From Bacteroidota bacterium (lineage in GTDB: Bacteria; Bacteroidota; Bacteroidia; Chitinophagales; Saprospiraceae): a DNA stretch of 36,320 bases. The position numbers and the translations under genes are program-made. Location of the stretch: contig PZPC01000053.1 in assembly GCA_003045895.1 (NCBI GenBank), forward strand, positions 1 to 36,320. Direction: 5' to 3'. The notes beneath the pieces are model-generated. The model was not told the origin of the DNA. It was given only the letters and a program-made list of their open reading frames with translations, and searched no databases. Position 1 is the first letter of the stretch; every line of letters begins with the position of its first letter. Positions 32,773 to 36,320 of this stretch are shown in pieces.

Positions 32773-33012
32773 TTAGGCTTCAAATTCCATCAGTAAGGTG
32801 ATCCCGGTCAGGCGTTCGGCGTTGTCTCGGTCGGTGACCTTGCGGCCGGTGCGGGCTATCCGTTCGGCGTCGGTGATGGTTGGGTAGTTGTCCAGGTGGG
32901 ACCAGTACACTTTGTAGAATCCTGGTGCTGATTCAACCTTTACGGCCACATGGAACCAGGTATCCCCCTGGTGATCGGTCCGCACCTCAACGGCTATTTT
33001 TAGGATCTTCAT
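32773..33012 (-). CDS. Small uncharacterised element protein
   Basis: A 79-residue soluble protein that starts in an ATGA overlap with the upstream membrane-protein gene. It looks like a small alpha/beta domain: IAVEVRTDHQGDTWFHVAVKVES could form two strands, then a helix with DAERIARTGRKVTDRDNAERL. The strand IAVEVRTDHQGD resembles VTIQLVVDHQGND in the C-terminal tail of the upstream membrane protein, so the two may share a small motif. Function unknown. Confidence 0.65.
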   Translation of the reverse strand: MKILKIAVEVRTDHQGDTWFHVAVKVESAPGFYKVYWSHLDNYPTITDAERIARTGRKVTDRDNAERLTGITLLMEFEA

Positions 33013-34598
33013 GCTTTGCCGCTTTTCAGGTTATTAATCACCGCTTCATAATGGCTTACCCACCCCGAATTATTTTGTATTGCGTCGGTGGTACGCTTGC
33101 AAACTTTGCCCGTCTTGCGTTCTTCGACAATGGCTTTTTGTTGGTGGCTACCTACCCGCTTTTTGTACTTCTTAAGTTCCTGCAATGCGTGCCGTAGGTC
33201 TGCATCCTGGTAGGCATCGGTGGTTGTGGTTGGTGGTTGGTTTTTCGTGGCCCGTGGTTGGTGGTTGGTGGCGTATAAAGGGGGCACGGCGTTTAGTGGT
33301 TGCGTCGTGGCTTGCATCACCGGCCCGGCGGTGGCCGAGCTCGTGCCCCCCTGGTGGAATCCTATCCTTCGCCCTGGTGGCGGTAGTTGTTCCGGCGGCG
33401 TCTTGGCTGCGATCCTTAGCACCCTGTTTTGGTCGTTCCCCTGGTGATCTACCACCAATTGAATTGTCACGTGCTGAAGTGCTTCGGTCAGGTCATACGC
33501 GGCCCCCGGTTGCGGCGGTAGTGGTGCCGGTGCCGTCCGGTCAGCGAATGCGGTGATACGACTGTGGAGGAACTGATTAACCCGTTCCCGGATCGCTGAC
33601 AGCCCTTCGGAAATTGCGCCCGGCCTAAAGTCGTAGGATTCTATTTGAATCGTCTCAACAATTCCGCTACCCTTGCGGTAAATGCGATCCAGGATAACCG
33701 AGATAATGAAGATACCGAGACAAACGACTGTGAACCAGCCCAGCCCACCACCGTAATTGTTGACCGTTGCCAGGCGTTCGGCTTCGGCCTTTTCGTTTGC
33801 CGCTTTGACTTCGGCGGCCTGTGCTTTGTAGTCAGCGACGGCGGCTGTGGTGCCCTCATGGTAAGCTTTCCGGGCTTCTGCCAGGTCAACGGCTTTAGCA
33901 CTGGCAAGGTCCGCAAGTTGCCCGGCCTTTTCCGCTTCCAGGTTGGCCCGGTCTTGCCTTACCTTGTCCTTTTGCCCGGCGTAGCTTTTACCCGTCCGGG
34001 CTTCTTTGCTTTCGTAGCTTCTCAGCTTTTCGTCTTGCGCCCGGATCCTCCCATCAAACGCGGTAGCGGTGGCCGTGGCCCTGGTATCGTAGGCGGCCGC
34101 AATCATTGTACTGTCGGCGGTGAAGGTGGACGCCTGGTAAGCGGTGGCGGCGTTTTTGGTACTGTCGGCGGCGTCGGTCGTTCCTTGCTCAGCTTCGGGC
34201 GTGAAGTTGTCCACAATTACGGAACTATTGGAGAAGGAAAGATAGCCAGACGTTGCCATCAGGACCACGGCCAGCAACCAAACAAAGATACTGATCGGTA
34301 GGTGCAGACCGGACCAGCGGCGAAACAAGATACTATCTACCGCAACCGGTGCCGTCTTTCTCAGTCCTACCTCAATAACAGCGGTAGCCAGGCAAGCGAC
34401 GGCGGCGGAAAGGATCACCCCGGCGGCTCCCAGGTTTAGCGGCTTAAATCCCTGCTGGCAGCCGGTGAAGATGATACCGACTTCGGTCAGGCCCGAGACC
34501 AATTGGCTAAAGAACCCTGCGGCGGTGACTGATTTGGCCAGCGGTGCGTAATTGTCAAAAAATGCCTTATCCGTTGGAAGGCTGGTTAGGTTTTTCAT
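33009..34598 (-). CDS. Four-helix membrane protein with long coiled coil between helices 3 and 4
   Basis: A 529-residue protein. Membrane helices lie at about 24-46, 55-79, 100-122 and 287-307. Between the last two is a 165-residue segment rich in Ala, Lys, Glu and Gln, with a coiled coil at about 185-282 (RIRAQDEKLRSYESKEART and LEAEKAGQLADLASAKAV). The C-terminal 220 residues are soluble, with an APAPLPPQPG hinge and an Asn/Gln/Thr/Pro-rich tail. No Walker A motif is present, so it is neither a coupling ATPase nor a Zot protein. It is the first gene after the integrase and begins the operon. A role at the envelope during transfer, or in entry exclusion, is possible but unproven. Confidence 0.75.
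   Translation of the reverse strand: MKNLTSLPTDKAFFDNYAPLAKSVTAAGFFSQLVSGLTEVGIIFTGCQQGFKPLNLGAAGVILSAAVACLATAVIEVGLRKTAPVAVDSILFRRWSGLHLPISIFVWLLAVVLMATSGYLSFSNSSVIVDNFTPEAEQGTTDAADSTKNAATAYQASTFTADSTMIAAAYDTRATATATAFDGRIRAQDEKLRSYESKEARTGKSYAGQKDKVRQDRANLEAEKAGQLADLASAKAVDLAEARKAYHEGTTAAVADYKAQAAEVKAANEKAEAERLATVNNYGGGLGWFTVVCLGIFIISVILDRIYRKGSGIVETIQIESYDFRPGAISEGLSAIRERVNQFLHSRITAFADRTAPAPLPPQPGAAYDLTEALQHVTIQLVVDHQGNDQNRVLRIAAKTPPEQLPPPGRRIGFHQGGTSSATAGPVMQATTQPLNAVPPLYATNHQPRATKNQPPTTTTDAYQDADLRHALQELKKYKKRVGSHQQKAIVEERKTGKVCKRTTDAIQNNSGWVSHYEAVINNLKSGKA
33212..33285 (+). repeat. GGTTGGTG-type low-complexity run
   Basis: The plus strand carries repeated GGTTGGTGG units (33212-33236 and 33257-33280) split by TTTTTCGTGGCCC. 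On the coding strand it encodes the Asn/Gln/Thr/Pro tail of the membrane protein. The G-pairs could allow a weak two-layer quadruplex. Confidence 0.45.
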
Positions 34599-34627
34599 AC
34601 CTTGTGAAATTCTTTATTGTTAGGAAT

Positions 34628-34670
34628 ATCTACCGGCCGGTTCCCGTCGAAAGTAGCCGGTTCGGTAGAT
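34628..34670. repeat. Inverted repeat between integrase and membrane-protein genes
   Basis: ATCTACCG-G-CCGG (34628-34640) pairs with CCGG-TT-CGGTAGAT (34657-34670). It lies in the 77-bp gap after the integrase stop. There is no good T-run on the minus strand, so it may be an attenuating or processing hairpin that limits read-through. Confidence 0.5.
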
Positions 34671-34675
34671 TTTGA

Positions 34676-36067
34676 TTATTTCGCAATCCTCAACGGACTG
34701 CTGGTAGTTGCCTTGTTAATTTTGGCCCGTATCCCTTCCAGAACTTCCAGTTCCTTAGCGGTCAAGCCCCATTTTTCAGCGTTTTGTTTTGCCAGGACGG
34801 TAAGCTCGTGAACCTTCGCGTTTTCAGGCGAAAGCTTATAGGCTTCGTGCTTGGAAATTGCAACCGCGTTTTGCTCTTTAGTCACGCGGATATACTTCAT
34901 AAAATTGGTTTCGGTATTGTGGCCGGTGATCTTCATTATTGCAATACTTGACCATCCATCCAAATAGGCGTTTGTGGCGAAGCTACGGCGGCCCGTGTGG
35001 GTCTTGATCATCTCCCAGCGGGGAACCTGCCTAACCTGCAATTCGCCCCCCTCGTGGCGCTTAAAATTGATCTTTTCGTCAAACAGTCCGCTTTCCTTGC
35101 CTACCTGCTTGATAACCCGATTAAGTTCAACGTCGGTAATCTTCGGCGCGGCTCCGTCGTATTTCGCAAGAATGGACTTAACGTAGGGGTGCAGCGGGAT
35201 AACAAGCTCGTCTTTCGTCTTTTTGGCTACTATCCTGATCACGGGGTAACCCTCAATTTCCTTTACATGGTCGGTAGTCAGTCGGCTATAATCGCTAAAA
35301 CGCAAGCCAGTATAAGCCCCGATCAAAAACAGGTCGCGGGCTCGCTCCTTTCGTTCATTACCTGATAAATCCAGGTGGTAAAGCTTCTCTAGTTCCTCTT
35401 TATTGATATAAATCTCGTTTGATTCATCGTCCTCAATTTTGACTTTAGCGAGCTTGTAGTCTTGGAACTGGTTTATTTTCTGCCGGGTTGCTTCATTCAG
35501 AAAGACTTTAACCCGTGCTATTACCTTTTTGGTGTAGCTGTTGGTGTGGCCTTCGCTTTGTAGATAATCCTTTAGGCGAAGAAAAAAATGGTAATCCATC
35601 TCGGGAAAATCAAATTCCTGCTTACCTGAATGGCTGGCAAATTCTTGCAACTTGTTCTTTGTCTGCTGGTAGACCTCGACCGTTGATTTTTTAAAGTCCG
35701 GACTTGTGGCCCTGTCCCTGATAAATTGATCAATGAAATTGAAAAAGGTATTGGTGCCCTTGATCTTCCCCGACGCAATATCAAGGCGGTGCTTCAAATC
35801 GGAATGAGAAGCGGCACCCTTTTCTTTAACCAGGTCGGCAAATGCTTGCTTTGCTGCCTTGTCGATCGTATCCAACAAGCTATTAATTGCCTTCGCATCC
35901 GGGTGACGGGGTAAAACGCGTTCCTTGTTCGCGCTCCAAAGGTTAGGCTTAACTGATTGACGGGTTGAATAGACAAAACGCGTTCCGTTTAAGAACCAAC
36001 GGAGAATGATAGATGTGGTTTCTGTGCTGTTTTTGTCTTGTAGGTAGTAATGCGGGATAGCTGCCAT
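34676..36067 (-). CDS. int: Tyrosine recombinase / site-specific integrase
   Basis: From the ATG at 36067 the protein has 463 residues. The N-terminal arm-binding-like region (YYLQDKNSTETTSIILRWFL and GTRFVYSTRQSVKP) is the form common in Bacteroidota integrases, followed by a SAM-like core-binding domain (about 100-200). The catalytic domain shows GAYTGLRFSDYSRL (Arg256), KKTKDELVIPL (Lys), HTGRRSFATNAYL (H357-x-x-R360), ITGHNTETNFMKYI (His383 and nucleophile Tyr392). A longer start at 36109 would include the probable promoter. It is encoded beside the right attachment site and should drive integration into and excision from tRNA-Val. Confidence 0.93.
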   Translation of the reverse strand: MAAIPHYYLQDKNSTETTSIILRWFLNGTRFVYSTRQSVKPNLWSANKERVLPRHPDAKAINSLLDTIDKAAKQAFADLVKEKGAASHSDLKHRLDIASGKIKGTNTFFNFIDQFIRDRATSPDFKKSTVEVYQQTKNKLQEFASHSGKQEFDFPEMDYHFFLRLKDYLQSEGHTNSYTKKVIARVKVFLNEATRQKINQFQDYKLAKVKIEDDESNEIYINKEELEKLYHLDLSGNERKERARDLFLIGAYTGLRFSDYSRLTTDHVKEIEGYPVIRIVAKKTKDELVIPLHPYVKSILAKYDGAAPKITDVELNRVIKQVGKESGLFDEKINFKRHEGGELQVRQVPRWEMIKTHTGRRSFATNAYLDGWSSIAIMKITGHNTETNFMKYIRVTKEQNAVAISKHEAYKLSPENAKVHELTVLAKQNAEKWGLTAKELEVLEGIRAKINKATTSSPLRIAK

Positions 36068-36109
36068 TGCAAACGTGGTTTTGATTCCGTGTGCAATATA
36101 AGGAACCAC

Positions 36110-36257
36110 CCCAATACCATGTACATCAATATGTACAAATTATTTTCACTTTTTGATAACTCTTAATAGACCTTGCTTTACCAGTTAACAATAATACCCT
36201 TTAAAACAAAGGCTTTTCGGTGGGTTGGTAGTTGGGGGGCATTACGGCTTATCAATA
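36110..36257. other. Right-end non-coding region with integrase arm-site candidates
   Basis: TGTACAT-CAAT-ATGTACA (36120-36137) is a perfect 7-bp inverted repeat; TACATCAATATGTACA within it matches the left-end TACATCAAT-GTACA. CACTTTTTGATAA (36147-36159) matches left-end CACTTTCTGATCA. The palindrome also lies just upstream of the integrase, so it may serve as an operator as well as an arm site. No gene is seen from here to the right attachment site. Confidence 0.5.
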
Positions 36258-36283
36258 GGTTCGGGTCCAGTAACGACCACTAA
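36258..36283 (+). repeat. Right attachment site, partial tRNA-Val 3' end
   Basis: GGTTCG-GG-TCCAGTAACGACCACTAA repeats the tRNA T-arm and acceptor end with two differences (GG for AA). Nothing resembling the D or anticodon arm precedes it, so it is an attachment site and not a tRNA gene. Confidence 0.88.
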
Positions 36284-36293
36284 TCAATAACAA

Positions 36294-36320
36294 AAAAGCG
36301 CATCCTGCCAGGCAGGATGC
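36294..36320. terminator. Displaced native terminator at the window edge
   Basis: AAAAAGC precedes GCATCCTGC (36300-36308), loop CAG, GCAGGATGC (36312-36320). On the minus strand the stem is followed by GCTTTTTTG. On the plus strand the sequence ends at the stem, so its U-run would lie outside the window. It follows the right attachment site where the original tRNA-Val terminator should be. Confidence 0.65.

Larger units (their letters stand above)
28818..36283. mobile_element. Integrative element in tRNA-Val with integrase, excisionase-like and Rep genes
   Basis: A 7.45 kb insertion bounded by 18-bp perfect direct repeats. All confident genes lie on the minus strand: integrase next to the right end, a membrane coiled-coil protein, three small or unknown proteins, an HTH excisionase-like protein, a Rep_trans-type initiator and a nuclease-like protein near the left end. 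The integrase lies at the end away from the intact tRNA. No coupling ATPase, type IV secretion gene, capsid, portal or Zot-like ATPase is present. It is therefore most like an integrative mobilizable element or integrated rolling-circle plasmid that needs a helper. A defective or minimal phage satellite is the main alternative. Confidence 0.88.

Noticed and set aside
33645-34301. 218-codon plus-strand open frame in the element
   Set aside because: Antisense to the coiled-coil coding region; Gly/Val-rich composition is that of a mirror frame, with no domain.
36181-36257. Small CCTTT/AAAGG hairpin before attR as a terminator
   Set aside because: Five-base A/T-rich stem with only a short T-run; too weak to call.
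36258-36283. Second tRNA gene at the right end
   Set aside because: Only the T-arm and acceptor 3' end are present; it is an attachment-site duplicate.
28818-36283. Filamentous phage (inovirus) interpretation of the element
   Set aside because: The Rep protein would fit, but there is no Zot-like ATPase, no small coat-protein cluster and no secretin.
1-36320. CRISPR arrays, rRNA genes and insertion sequences
   Set aside because: No regularly spaced repeats, no rRNA-like sequence and no transposase or terminal inverted repeats were seen.

Overview
The window looks like the chromosome of a Bacteroidota bacterium, probably a marine Saprospiria/Lewinella-like lineage; the genus is inference. Reasons: several promoters fit the Bacteroidota consensus TTTG-N19..21-TAnnTTTG (best before tRNA-Val and before the radical SAM gene), genes lack clear Shine-Dalgarno sequences, there is a TonB receptor with a DUF5689 lipoprotein partner, and the tRNA gene does not encode CCA.

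Region 1 (15-11404) is a cell-surface glycan cluster in two divergent operons only 31 bp apart. The minus-strand operon has eight tightly overlapping genes: two Sulfotransfer_2-type sulfotransferases, three PRSG-type sulfotransferases, a glycosyltransferase, a large MBOAT-SGNH acyltransferase and a second SGNH-like protein. The plus-strand operon holds a sulfotransferase-glycosyltransferase fusion and another GT4 enzyme. With six sulfotransferase domains, three glycosyltransferase domains and acylation functions, the likely product is a sulfated, acylated polysaccharide or glycan.

Region 2 (11532-19088) is housekeeping and transport: a small exported protein, a PA0069-family radical SAM protein, a TRAP transporter (Tat-exported DctP convergent with DctQM), a BadF-type sugar kinase with pfkA behind an operator-like palindrome, and trmN6. 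Region 3 (19217-25795) is a probable extracellular nucleic-acid scavenging locus: TonB receptor and triple-DUF5689 lipoprotein on one strand, and a secreted endonuclease/exonuclease/phosphatase plus a DUF4268 protein on the other. Region 4 (25858-28626) holds an esterase, a peptidoglycan-binding-like protein and a fatty-acid-hydroxylase/sterol-desaturase family protein.

Region 5 (28818-36283) is a 7.45 kb integrative element in the 3' end of tRNA-Val(GAC). It is bounded by an 18-bp perfect (26-bp imperfect) direct repeat. All confident genes are on the minus strand: tyrosine integrase, a four-helix membrane coiled-coil protein, three small or unknown proteins, an excisionase-like HTH protein, a Rep_trans-type rolling-circle initiator/relaxase and a PD-(D/E)XK nuclease-like protein. 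No type IV coupling or secretion genes are present, so it is best read as a mobilizable or replicating integrative element that needs a helper. Its non-coding parts are informative: it brings a terminator that replaces the one it displaced from the tRNA, carries clustered GTACAC sites and paired end motifs (integrase arm-site candidates), and has a promoter-terminator pair that would make an antisense RNA across the rep start.
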